Source: Gp7-AA6 sp036001245 (GTDB lineage: Bacteria; Acidobacteriota; Thermoanaerobaculia; UBA5066; Gp7-AA6). Taken from it: DNA of 64,000 nt. The stretch lies in NCBI GenBank assembly GCA_036001245.1, contig DASYUL010000019.1:39166-103165 (forward strand), given 5' to 3'. The notes under the pieces are model-generated. The model did no database searches. It had not been told where the DNA came from and saw nothing but the letters and a program-made list of their open reading frames with translations. A program made the position numbers and the translations under genes. Positions 16,771 through 23,610 of this stretch are shown here, in pieces. The first letter of the stretch is position 1. Each line of letters begins with the position of its first letter.

Positions 16771-17078
16771 AACCGATTGCGAAACGGCTCCTGACTCTGA
16801 CGCTCCTCGTGCTCTTCGCGGCGCCTGTCGCCGGGCAAACTGCCACGCCGACGAGAACGAGGACACCAACACGGACACCGACGTCCACGAGGACTCCGCG
16901 GCCGCCGACGCCGACAGTCACGCCGACTCGGACGCCGACCGCGCGGGTCTATCTCGGGCAGCACGACACGCTCGGCAGTCGCATTCGCTGGAAGGACGGT
17001 GAGCTCTGGGTCCTGCGCCAGGACGGCACCTATGGCCGTGTCGTCCAGGAGACGCCGACTCCGACACCGACTCCATAG
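16767..17078 (+). CDS. Small secreted Thr/Pro-repeat protein
   Basis: A 103-residue protein from ATG 16767 behind aaaaggagaagag. Residues 1-24 form a signal peptide (basic start, LLTLTLLVLFAAPVAG). Next comes a run of about 35 residues of TPT/TPTR repeats, then a compact segment YLGQHDTLGSRIRWKDGELW, then TPTPTPTP. Thr/Pro linkers of this type occur in exported host proteins, not usually in phage virions. It may be a cell-envelope or spanin-like cargo protein; function unknown. Confidence 0.6.
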   Translation: MKPIAKRLLTLTLLVLFAAPVAGQTATPTRTRTPTRTPTSTRTPRPPTPTVTPTRTPTARVYLGQHDTLGSRIRWKDGELWVLRQDGTYGRVVQETPTPTPTP

Positions 17079-17089
17079 AAGGGGAACCC

Positions 17090-17632
17090 ATGACGATCAA
17101 GAATTCACAGCAGCAGTCGGACTCCGCCCGCTCACTCTTGGACGCGGAGGAAGCTCATCGCGTGGCGGTCTCGCGCCGCGAACAGAAGGCCGGGATTCTC
17201 GAGCAAGCGAAGGCGGCGATCGCGAAGCTACGAGACGAACGTGCCGCCGCGCTTCGCGTTGATGACGGGGCGCGGATCAAGAAGGTCACGACCGCACTCG
17301 GGGAAGCCCGGGAGGCGCTCGAGCTCGCGGAGCAGGCTCACGAGATTGCGGCGGAGGACGAGCGCGTAGCGGCCGCCGAGTTGGCGCGCCTGACCGCCGC
17401 GGCCGAGGAGCGGCGTCGTAGCGAGCTTATTGCCGAGCTACTGAAAGAGTCGCTCGCGCACGTCAAGCTACAGAACGACGCGGCCGACGTGATAGCCGAG
17501 AGCCACAGGGAGCTCGCCCGGTTGACGGAGGAGCTCAAGAAACTCAAAGCGGACGAGGCCCTCAAAGAGATAGAGGTCGCTCGCCTGGACATGCGCGGCG
17601 TCCCCGGGATCTTAGGCCGGCGCCGCTCATGA
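17090..17632 (+). CDS. Coiled-coil protein
   Basis: A 180-residue, almost fully helical protein rich in Ala, Glu and Arg with long heptad patterns (ELAEQAHEIAAEDERVAAAE, ELARLTEELKKLKADEALKE). SD aaggggaa is present. Such proteins in phages are often scaffolds or tail chaperones, but nothing here decides it. Confidence 0.55.
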   Translation: MTIKNSQQQSDSARSLLDAEEAHRVAVSRREQKAGILEQAKAAIAKLRDERAAALRVDDGARIKKVTTALGEAREALELAEQAHEIAAEDERVAAAELARLTAAAEERRRSELIAELLKESLAHVKLQNDAADVIAESHRELARLTEELKKLKADEALKEIEVARLDMRGVPGILGRRRS

Positions 17633-17799
17633 GTGCCCGGCTCAGGGGTCGTCGTCGGGATCAAGTTTGAACTCCTCCCGCGGCAGATCCGGTCGTCCAA
17701 CGAAGAGCTCATGGAGGGAGTCTCTGAGCTTCCTCGAGAACGAGACCCGCATGGTAGTCGAGAGGCGCACGACTTGACGAAAGGAAATAGCTCGGCAGC

Positions 17800-17885
17800 G
17801 CGCGAGACAAAACCCTTGCATTCGTCTCTTGACGGGATTACAGTTTCCCGTAACACGCGCGAGATGCGCGCGAGAAGGGAGACCA
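17800..17885 (+). promoter_or_regulatory. Possible promoter and operator upstream of 17885 gene
   Basis: In a 250-bp gene-free stretch (17633-17884), TTGACG at 17832 is followed after 16 bases by TAACAC. Just downstream are two copies of GCGCGAG (acGCGCGAGatGCGCGCGAG), a possible operator. The -10 match is weak. Confidence 0.3.
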
Positions 17886-18193
17886 TGATGCTCGAGAGAG
17901 ACAGTTGCGACCACGGGTTTGAGTGCGAGGCTTGCGGTCCCGCAAACGTGAAGTACCACGACGCGGCGGTTCACGTCCGAGAATGGGCAGAAGCGATTGA
18001 AGAGCTCGCGTGGACTCTGATGGAGCTCAAGGTGGACGACGGACGTTCCCGCCGTCTCCTGAATGGGATCGAAGGGTTGTCCTGGGGAATCCGCTGGAAG
18101 GCGGAGTTGGACATTGAGAACGAGACAACGAGTCACTTCGAAGATGAGCGCCCCAAGCCGCGCCTCGTCTCGCCGAAAGAAGAGACGTCGTGA
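17885..18193 (+). CDS. Small Cys-containing hypothetical protein
   Basis: A 102-residue protein; ATG 17885 was chosen because gaagggag precedes it, although the frame is open from 17633. The start region has CDHGFECEACGP, a possible metal site shared by many small phage proteins. The rest is helical. It overlaps the next GTG (GTGA). Confidence 0.5.
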   Translation: MMLERDSCDHGFECEACGPANVKYHDAAVHVREWAEAIEELAWTLMELKVDDGRSRRLLNGIEGLSWGIRWKAELDIENETTSHFEDERPKPRLVSPKEETS

Positions 18194-18453
18194 GCGCGCG
18201 CACATCAGCGAAGAACCTGATGGGCGAGGTGGAGTTGTCTCTCTTCCAGATTTCAGCCTACGCGGAGGCCGCGAAGCGACTGACGCGCGCGGTTGACGAG
18301 ATGGATGACGAAGATCTCGGGGAATGGGATCTCCGGCGCACTGACGCAGTGGCGGCTGTCCGCGCTTTATCCGTCGCGATCGCCGCCGAGAGCGGCGGCT
18401 CGATAGAGCAAATCCGGCTGAGCCAGGAGCCGGCAGTTAGGCGCGCGACATGA
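18190..18453 (+). CDS. Small hypothetical protein
   Basis: An 87-residue helical acidic protein (AVDEMDDEDLGEWDLRRTDA). Start and stop overlap both neighbours. No family recognised. Confidence 0.5.
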   Translation: MSARTSAKNLMGEVELSLFQISAYAEAAKRLTRAVDEMDDEDLGEWDLRRTDAVAAVRALSVAIAAESGGSIEQIRLSQEPAVRRAT

Positions 18454-18665
18454 GCGCGCGTGCAGATCGGGTCAAGATCACGGCGGAAGTTCCGCGCGAG
18501 GTCTGGCGGCGCGTAAAGATCCAAGCCGCGAAGGAAGGGCGGAAGTCCTGGGAGATCGTGACGGAGGCGCTAACGGGGTACCTCAACGGGGAGGTGGGAG
18601 GGGTGACGTTCGACACAGAGGGAAACATCATCAGGCGCGCGCGCAAACGGAAGGGGCGCAAATGA
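18450..18665 (+). CDS. Ribbon-helix-helix protein
   Basis: A 71-residue protein with the strand VKITAEVPREVWRRVKIQAA and a second helix SWEIVTEALTGYL, a CopG/Arc-type fold, followed by a basic tail. Probably a repressor or copy-control protein of the element. Coupled to its neighbours by ATGA overlaps. Confidence 0.65.
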   Translation: MSARADRVKITAEVPREVWRRVKIQAAKEGRKSWEIVTEALTGYLNGEVGGVTFDTEGNIIRRARKRKGRK

Positions 18666-19345
18666 GATCCGACGTGGACGACGAACTTCTCGCGAATGCT
18701 TCCTTTCCCGAAGCCATGACGCGAGCGCGATCTCCCCGAGAAAGGGCGGCGCGCAAAACGAGTCGGGAGCGCGCTGCGTACCACGAGGCAGGCCACGCGG
18801 TAGCGCTTCATGCTCTCGGGCAGCACGTCAAGCGCATCACAATCAAGGCGAACGTGGAGGCTGGTACTGCGGGCACCTGTTCCGGTCAGAACGCTCTTCG
18901 TCCTGAGCATGGGCCTGAGTTCGACTCCTCAGACAAGAACCGCCTTCGGATGGAGAAGGACGTTCAGGTATGCCTCGCGGGCGGAGAGGCGGAACGGCGT
19001 TTTGCGGGAAGAGCCAACCTTTTGGGATCAGGTCCGGATCGTTGCGCGGCGATCGACCTGCTCTCCTTCTTCGAAGGCGATGTCTACGAGAAACCCGGAC
19101 GCGGAAAGCAGGAGGGTTTTCGGACCTACTTCCGGCTCTTGAGAATTTGGAGCCGCCGGCTCGTGACCAACCGTAGGAACTGGACGAAGGTCGAAGCGGT
19201 AGCTCGGCTGCTTTTGGAGAAGGAAACCATTTCTGGGACTGAGACCGTCGCAGCAATGCAAGATGCCGTGCAGCGGGCGATCGATCTTGAAGTCAAGAAG
19301 TCCCAAGTGCGCGAGGAGAAGACTGGAGGTCAACGTGCGCGGTAA
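18662..19345 (+). CDS. M41-like zinc metallopeptidase domain protein
   Basis: A 227-residue protein. AAYHEAGHAVALHAL carries the HEXXH zinc motif (residues 41-45) in the form used by FtsH-type (M41) peptidases, and CLAGGEAERRFAG resembles the M41 segment preceding the third ligand. There is no AAA domain or membrane segment, so it is a stand-alone peptidase domain like those found in other mobile elements. The natural substrate is unknown. It overlaps the integrase start by 11 bases. Confidence 0.7.
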   Translation: MRSDVDDELLANASFPEAMTRARSPRERAARKTSRERAAYHEAGHAVALHALGQHVKRITIKANVEAGTAGTCSGQNALRPEHGPEFDSSDKNRLRMEKDVQVCLAGGEAERRFAGRANLLGSGPDRCAAIDLLSFFEGDVYEKPGRGKQEGFRTYFRLLRIWSRRLVTNRRNWTKVEAVARLLLEKETISGTETVAAMQDAVQRAIDLEVKKSQVREEKTGGQRAR

Positions 19346-20576
19346 GTCAAAGGCAAATCACCATCTGTTTCTGCGCGGCGGAATTTGGTGGACTCGGTTC
19401 GAGCGCAACGGCCGCGAGATCTGCCAGTCCACGCGCTGCCCGAAATCTGAAGTCGCGACGGCTCGGCAGATTCGGAACGAGCGAAAGGCGCGCATCGCCC
19501 AGGCTCGCGAAGGCGTCGAGATCCCCTGTTCGCCGCTGGCGCTCGGTGAACTTCTCGCTGCCTACATCGAGACCGAGGGGCAACCCTACGATCGCGGGAG
19601 GGGCGGCGAACAACCCGGCACGAAACGCTCGCCTGACACGCTCAGGACGGCGAGCAAGGCAATCCTGAGGCACCTCTCGCCGGAACTCTCTGCGGTGCGC
19701 GTCAATCGGGAAACTCTCCTCGATCTCGCCGAGCGGCGCGAGCGGGAGAACCCGACACCCGCGCCCCTTTCCCGCCGCAACACTTTCGCGACTCTCCGTC
19801 GCGTCTACTCATGGGCCGCGGCGCGGCCGAGTCGGACGGGAATCACGCGCTCACCGTTCGACACTCTCACGCGCGAGGATCGGAAGCGGCTCTTCCCGCG
19901 CGGGAAGAAACGCGCGTACATCTATGGCGCCGAGCAGCTCCGCGCGATCTACGACCGGCTCCCCTCCTACGAGGTTCCCTTCGTGCGGTTCGCGGTCCAC
20001 ACCGGGATGCGCCTGCGAGAGATCACGACGTTGACTTGGGGCAACGTGGATCTCGACGGACGCAAGGCCTACGTGGAGGCGCGCTTCGCCAAGTTCGCGA
20101 AGGCGCGCGACGTGGCGCTTGGAGAGGTCGCGCTCTCCATCCTCTCGGCGATCCGTCCGGCCGATCCCGCGCCCGGCGATCACGTCTTTCTCGGGAAGGG
20201 GGGGAGGCCGATCCGTGACGTGCGCGGAGGCTTCGACCCGTCCGTGCTCGCGGTCTGGAAGGCGTCACGACCGGAGGAACGGAAACCCCGATTCCACGAC
20301 CTGAGAAAGACCGCGGCGACGAGGGTCGAAGCGGTCAGCTCTCACGCCGTCGCGAAAGTTTTTCTCGGACACTCCGACGAGAACGTGACGGACTCCTACA
20401 TTCAGGCTTCACTCGACGACGTGCGCGATGCGGTCAACCGAGCGGCGCGCTCGATCGACGGCCAGATTCCTCCCGGCACGATTGCGTTCCCGGAGCGAAC
20501 CGTTACAAAAGCCGTTACACCCCCCGCCGAGAGAATCGAAATCGGCGAAAGGAGCGTCTCGAATCCTCATGGTTAG
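19335..20576 (+). CDS. int: Tyrosine integrase of element 1
   Basis: A 413-residue site-specific recombinase. GTG 19335 was chosen because GGAGGT precedes it by 5 bases. An N-terminal arm-binding region (residues 1-65) and SAM-like core-binding domain (66-180) lead to the catalytic domain: R226 in HTGMRLREI, H321/R324 in HDLRKT, H346 in GHSDEN and nucleophile Y355 in DSYIQ. All are intact. Its last codons lie inside the attachment repeat, 44 bp before tRNA-Leu, and its arm-type repeats are at 20504-20519. It should catalyse insertion at, and excision from, the tRNA 5' half. Confidence 0.92.
   Translation: MRGKSKANHHLFLRGGIWWTRFERNGREICQSTRCPKSEVATARQIRNERKARIAQAREGVEIPCSPLALGELLAAYIETEGQPYDRGRGGEQPGTKRSPDTLRTASKAILRHLSPELSAVRVNRETLLDLAERRERENPTPAPLSRRNTFATLRRVYSWAAARPSRTGITRSPFDTLTREDRKRLFPRGKKRAYIYGAEQLRAIYDRLPSYEVPFVRFAVHTGMRLREITTLTWGNVDLDGRKAYVEARFAKFAKARDVALGEVALSILSAIRPADPAPGDHVFLGKGGRPIRDVRGGFDPSVLAVWKASRPEERKPRFHDLRKTAATRVEAVSSHAVAKVFLGHSDENVTDSYIQASLDDVRDAVNRAARSIDGQIPPGTIAFPERTVTKAVTPPAERIEIGERSVSNPHG
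20504..20519 (+). other. Putative integrase arm-type site, element 1 right end
   Basis: TACAAAAGCCGTTACA, identical to 2562-2577, inside the integrase 3' coding region. The stretch 20501-20519 has two direct CGTTACA units. It lies about 30 bp from the start of the attachment repeat. Confidence 0.55.
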
Positions 20577-20660
20577 CCACTTGATTCCAAAGAGGCTTGC
20601 GACTAACCTTCCGGTCCCCCGCGAAAGTGGCGGAACTGGTAGACGCGCAGGTTTCAGGAA
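20550..20660 (+). repeat. Right attachment repeat of element 1
   Basis: Second copy of 2326-2436, perfect over 20580-20660. It contains the last nine codons of the integrase, the tRNA promoter and the first 40 nucleotides of tRNA-Leu. Crossover must fall in the 81-bp identical stretch, probably near the anticodon loop at its end. Confidence 0.85.
20581..20609 (+). promoter_or_regulatory. Likely tRNA-Leu promoter, carried within the repeat
   Basis: TTGATT at 20581-20586, then 17 bases, then TAACCT at 20604-20609; the tRNA begins 12 bases further on. The perfect repeat begins at 20580, exactly at this -35 element, and an identical copy is at 2357-2385. Confidence 0.45.
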
Positions 20661-20705
20661 CCTGTGGGTAAAACCGTGGGGGTTCGAGTCCCCCCTTTCG
20701 CACCA
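20621..20705 (+). tRNA. tRNA-Leu (CAG)
   Basis: An 85-nucleotide class II tRNA. The acceptor stem GCGAAAG pairs with CTTTCGC at 20695-20701, then discriminator A and encoded CCA. The anticodon stem CAGGT/ACCTG encloses TTCAGGA with anticodon CAG at 20655-20657. The T-arm is GGGGG-TTCGAGT-CCCCC. It is the only intact copy; its 5' part is repeated at 2397-2436 and its 3' part at 39927-39952. Confidence 0.97.
20680..20705 (+). repeat. Left attachment core of element 2 (3' end of tRNA-Leu)
   Basis: GGGTTCGAGTC... through CCA, 26 bp, identical to 39927-39952. It spans the T-arm and 3' acceptor strand, the commonest attachment core for tyrosine integrases. Confidence 0.85.
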
Positions 20706-20747
20706 ATGAACCACTGTGTTTTCGGGCCTTCTCTCATCGCTCAGTCC

Positions 20748-21977
20748 TCATTTGTCCGAAGAATTGTCCGATCCTGAGCGGATCGGCGCGACGCGCCGGA
20801 TTGTCCGCGCCGAGCGCGGCGGCCCGGTCGGGAGCGTCTGCTCGTACGCAGCGCGACGCCGCATCGCCTCCGCCAGGTCGGACTCCGACACGATCGCGTA
20901 ACGCTGGAACATCGAATCGGTTTTGTGACCGGTGATCCGCTTCGCGATCGTGGGGTCGACGCCGGCGCGGACCATATTTCGGGCAGCGGTCCGGCGGAAA
21001 TCGTGGAAGCACTTCCCGACGTAGTGACGGCGCGAGCGGCCGCCCCGAACGACTTCCTCGAAGCTTCCGAGGCCGATCCTCACGCACACGCGCTGCCAGG
21101 TCTTCGTGAAGTCGCCGATCGCTCGGCCGTCGTTGTGGAAGATGAGCGGCGAGTCGAGCCGCCGCTCTGCAAGCCGGCGCTCGATTACCGCGGCGAGTTC
21201 GGGCGCGCCCTCGAGCGTGACCACCCGGGGGGAGTCGTTCTTCGAGTCCTTTCCGTGAAGGCGCAGCGCTCGCGTCTCACGATCGTAGGCGTCCCAGGTC
21301 AGCGACAGGATCTCTCCCTTTCGCCATCCCGTGAGATACCCGCAACTGGCGACGTCGCGAAGGACCTGGGAGGGTAGCTCGGTGAGGAGGTGCTCGAAGC
21401 CGGCCCTCTCGTAGAAGCCCGCCTTCGCGTTCGCGTCCTTTGCGACGAGTCGGGGGACCCGAAGAGGCTTCGCGATCTTCCCGTCCTCGATCGCCAGGTT
21501 ATACGCGCGGCGCAGGAGCTCGAGCTCTCGGTCGATCGTGGTGTCCGATACGCCCTCGCTCCGCCGCTGCTGAACGTATTCTTCGAGGCGAGTTCGATCC
21601 ATCGATCGAGCCAGTCGATGCTGGAGGATCCGCGTGAGCGGCTTCAGGTGGACGAGAATCTCCCGAATACTCTTGTACGCTCCCCCGCGGGTCTTCTGTC
21701 CGGTCTCGAAGTGCCTCTTCGCTCGGTCGAGAAGCTCCCCCACACTTCGACGCTCTGCGGCGGGACCGACGAACGCAGCAACGGTCCCGTCCCGGTAGTT
21801 CGCGACCTCGCGGAGCCGCTTCTTCCGGAGCTCGATCGCAGCCTTCTTCTGCCCGCTCTTCGACGACTCGCGAATCTCTCCCCAGGAGCCGTCCTCGCGC
21901 GGGCCGCAGTACGAGATCCACCAGCGGCGGCCCCTCTGAAAAATTCCCGGCGTCTCCCTGCTCGGTCTAACTGCCAC
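20748..21977 (-). CDS. int: Tyrosine integrase of element 2
   Basis: A 409-residue recombinase. GTG 21977 was chosen for its AAGGAG site 8 bases upstream; an ATG at 22001 would add eight residues. Catalytic residues are intact: R219 in TGWRKGEIL, H325/R328 in HDFRRT, H351 in TGHKTD and nucleophile Y360 in FQRYAI. It lies immediately beside tRNA-Leu, pointing toward it, and its last codons contain paired TGTCCGA arm-type motifs. It is distantly related to the element 1 integrase and uses a different core in the same tRNA. Confidence 0.92.
   Translation of the reverse strand: MAVRPSRETPGIFQRGRRWWISYCGPREDGSWGEIRESSKSGQKKAAIELRKKRLREVANYRDGTVAAFVGPAAERRSVGELLDRAKRHFETGQKTRGGAYKSIREILVHLKPLTRILQHRLARSMDRTRLEEYVQQRRSEGVSDTTIDRELELLRRAYNLAIEDGKIAKPLRVPRLVAKDANAKAGFYERAGFEHLLTELPSQVLRDVASCGYLTGWRKGEILSLTWDAYDRETRALRLHGKDSKNDSPRVVTLEGAPELAAVIERRLAERRLDSPLIFHNDGRAIGDFTKTWQRVCVRIGLGSFEEVVRGGRSRRHYVGKCFHDFRRTAARNMVRAGVDPTIAKRITGHKTDSMFQRYAIVSESDLAEAMRRRAAYEQTLPTGPPRSARTIRRVAPIRSGSDNSSDK
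20753..20771 (+). other. Putative integrase arm-type sites, element 2 left end
   Basis: TTGTCCGA at 20752-20759 and again at 20764-20771. The same heptamer TGTCCGA occurs as a pair at 39794-39811 on the other end of the element, and inverted at 34739-34756. Confidence 0.5.
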
Positions 21978-22155
21978 GGCGACTCTCCTTCTTCGGTTCA
22001 TCCCCCGACTTCAGGCGGAGGTGTTTGCGGAGGGCCTGCACGATCACGGCGCGGAGATCCGAACGCTCGTCGAGTGCGCGTTGCTTTGCGGCCGTCCAGA
22101 CGTCGTCCGGAATCTCCACGGTCGTCTTTATCCCGCGATGGCTCTTTGTGACCAT
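21967..22155 (-). CDS. Ribbon-helix-helix protein
   Basis: A 62-residue protein, IKTTVEIPDDVWTAAKQRAL then DLRAVIVQALRKHL: a CopG/Arc-like fold with the typical basic strand. It overlaps the integrase start, so it probably regulates or accompanies recombination. Confidence 0.65.
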   Translation of the reverse strand: MVTKSHRGIKTTVEIPDDVWTAAKQRALDERSDLRAVIVQALRKHLRLKSGDEPKKESRRGS

Positions 22156-22173
22156 GCCGCGAGCTTACCGTAA

Positions 22174-22614
22174 TTACGGCTTAACGGTCAAGAGGCGTCG
22201 TCGGCTCTGTTTGCCGGGCTTTTCGACGTCCTGAGCCGCCAGCGAGGGACAGGCCGCCTCCCTGATCCAATCGTTCAGGCCCGAATCGCTGAAACGGAGA
22301 TGGCCGCCGAGCTTCCTCGCGAAGGGGAGCTCGCGGCGATGGTGATAGATCCAGTCCGGCGTCTTCGAGAGCCGGGCTGCAGCCTCCTCCACCGTCAGGA
22401 GCCGCTCTTCGGCCGTCGTCGGCGCGATCGCTGGCCGCGGCTCTCGGGCATACCGCATGCTGACCAAGCCCCCGACCCGTCCGAGCCACGCCTGAAGTTC
22501 GGGGAGCTCGTCGAGAGGACCCTCGCGCGCGACTCGCTCTATCGCTGCGAACGGCTCCGCCATAGCGGGAAGGACGTCGGGCGTGGAGACTGGCCGGAGG
22601 CGGCTGGCGCTCAT
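22174..22614 (-). CDS. Helix-turn-helix protein with N-terminal extension
   Basis: A 146-residue protein from ATG 22614. The C-terminal half has LLTVEEAAARLSKTPDWIYH, an HTH_17 helix-turn-helix, with wing FARKLGGHLRFSDSGLNDWI. The N-terminal 70 residues are helical. A recombination directionality factor or repressor by position. Confidence 0.65.
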   Translation of the reverse strand: MSASRLRPVSTPDVLPAMAEPFAAIERVAREGPLDELPELQAWLGRVGGLVSMRYAREPRPAIAPTTAEERLLTVEEAAARLSKTPDWIYHHRRELPFARKLGGHLRFSDSGLNDWIREAACPSLAAQDVEKPGKQSRRRLLTVKP

Positions 22615-22618
22615 ATGC

Positions 22619-22852
22619 TCACGCCGCGCCTGTGCCCGCTGACCGCCGCTCGCGCGCCACCTCGGGCGCCAGGGCCTCCTTCTCGTCGAGTCCGACCCAT
22701 ACGATTCCGCTCCCTGGGACATCAAGACAGAGGGAAAGCTCGCCGCTGCAGGCGTCCACGAGACGTAGCGTCGCCTTTCGACCGTCGCGCAGCGTCACGG
22801 TTCGCCCGACTTGCCGCTCGAGCCAGCGGAGGACCACAGCCGGGACGCTCAC
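22619..22852 (-). CDS. Small hypothetical protein
   Basis: A 77-residue beta-rich protein (VTLRDGRKATLRLVDACSGE, VPGSGIVWVGL). Its start overlaps the stop of the DnaC-like gene. No family recognised. Confidence 0.5.
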   Translation of the reverse strand: MSVPAVVLRWLERQVGRTVTLRDGRKATLRLVDACSGELSLCLDVPGSGIVWVGLDEKEALAPEVARERRSAGTGAA

Positions 22853-23610
22853 TTCGTTTCCCCGTTCCGCGGCCGCCCGGGCGAGAGGTCTTCGAGGATC
22901 GCGCCCTGGCTGTTGCCACGGTCAGGGCTCGGCCGCGCCGCGAATGGAAGGAATCTCCCCCCGGGAGGTCGCTCGCGCCGGCGCCAGTCTTGGCCTTTGA
23001 TCCGCTGCGCCGGGCCGAAGGCCGCGATCCGCGACGCGATTGGGTTGCCCCACTCCTCCGCGATCTCTGCCAGCGTTAGGTTGCTCGTCGCGATCGTTTC
23101 GAAGCGCACGAGGTCCTGCCGCACGTTGACGAGCTTCAGCGCGTAGTCTTCGGCGGCCGGCGTCTGACGGCGGGCTCCGAAGTCGTCGAGTACGAGGTAG
23201 CGTCGCGTGAAGAGCGCCTTCCACCGTTCGCGATCGACGTCCGAGATTTCGTCGACGTCGACCCTTCTCGCGAGGTCGAGGAAGGACATGAAGTCGATGA
23301 AGATCCCGGCGTCGCGAGGAACCGAGAGGAGATACTCGCGCGCCAGGCGAGTTTTCCCAGCGCCGACGGATCCCTCAATCCGACCGCCAGGGTGCGGCCA
23401 CGGTTTTGCGATCGAGTCCGGATGCACCGAGTCGGGTGGGAGACCGCGGATCCGGTCTCGCAAGGTCTCTGAAAGCGCCTCCTCGCGCTCGCGACGTTCG
23501 GCTGCGCGCCGGTCGTACTCGGCGGAACGACGGTCGAGCTCCGAGGCGTTCTCCGTCGCCCACTTCAGGAGCCGCTCGCCGACGTCGGAGAGCTTCTCGG
23601 GGTCGCTCAC
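22849..23610 (-). CDS. DnaC/IstB-like helicase loader ATPase
   Basis: A 253-residue AAA+ protein from GTG 23610, which overlaps the preceding stop. Walker A GSVGAGKT lies at residues 80-87, Walker B YLVLDDFG at 138-145 and a sensor-like ATSNLTLAEI after. The N-terminal 60 residues are a charged coiled segment. The DnaC fold, beside a DUF1376 protein, marks a replication module in which the loader recruits the host helicase. The C-terminus is Arg/Pro-rich. Confidence 0.8.
   Translation of the reverse strand: MSDPEKLSDVGERLLKWATENASELDRRSAEYDRRAAERREREEALSETLRDRIRGLPPDSVHPDSIAKPWPHPGGRIEGSVGAGKTRLAREYLLSVPRDAGIFIDFMSFLDLARRVDVDEISDVDRERWKALFTRRYLVLDDFGARRQTPAAEDYALKLVNVRQDLVRFETIATSNLTLAEIAEEWGNPIASRIAAFGPAQRIKGQDWRRRERPPGGRFLPFAARPSPDRGNSQGAILEDLSPGRPRNGETK

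Larger units (their letters stand above)
2437..20660 (+). mobile_element. Integrated element 1 (prophage-like or phage satellite)
   Basis: About 18.2 kb between two copies of a 111-bp attachment repeat. It encodes a tyrosine integrase at its right end, terminase small and large subunits, a tape-measure-like protein, a RecA-fold replication ATPase with iterons, two excisionase-type helix-turn-helix proteins and many small genes, nearly all on the plus strand. No capsid, portal, baseplate, tail-fibre or lysis gene is recognised. The size and gene set fit a phage satellite or a decayed prophage; which of the two is inference. Confidence 0.8.
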
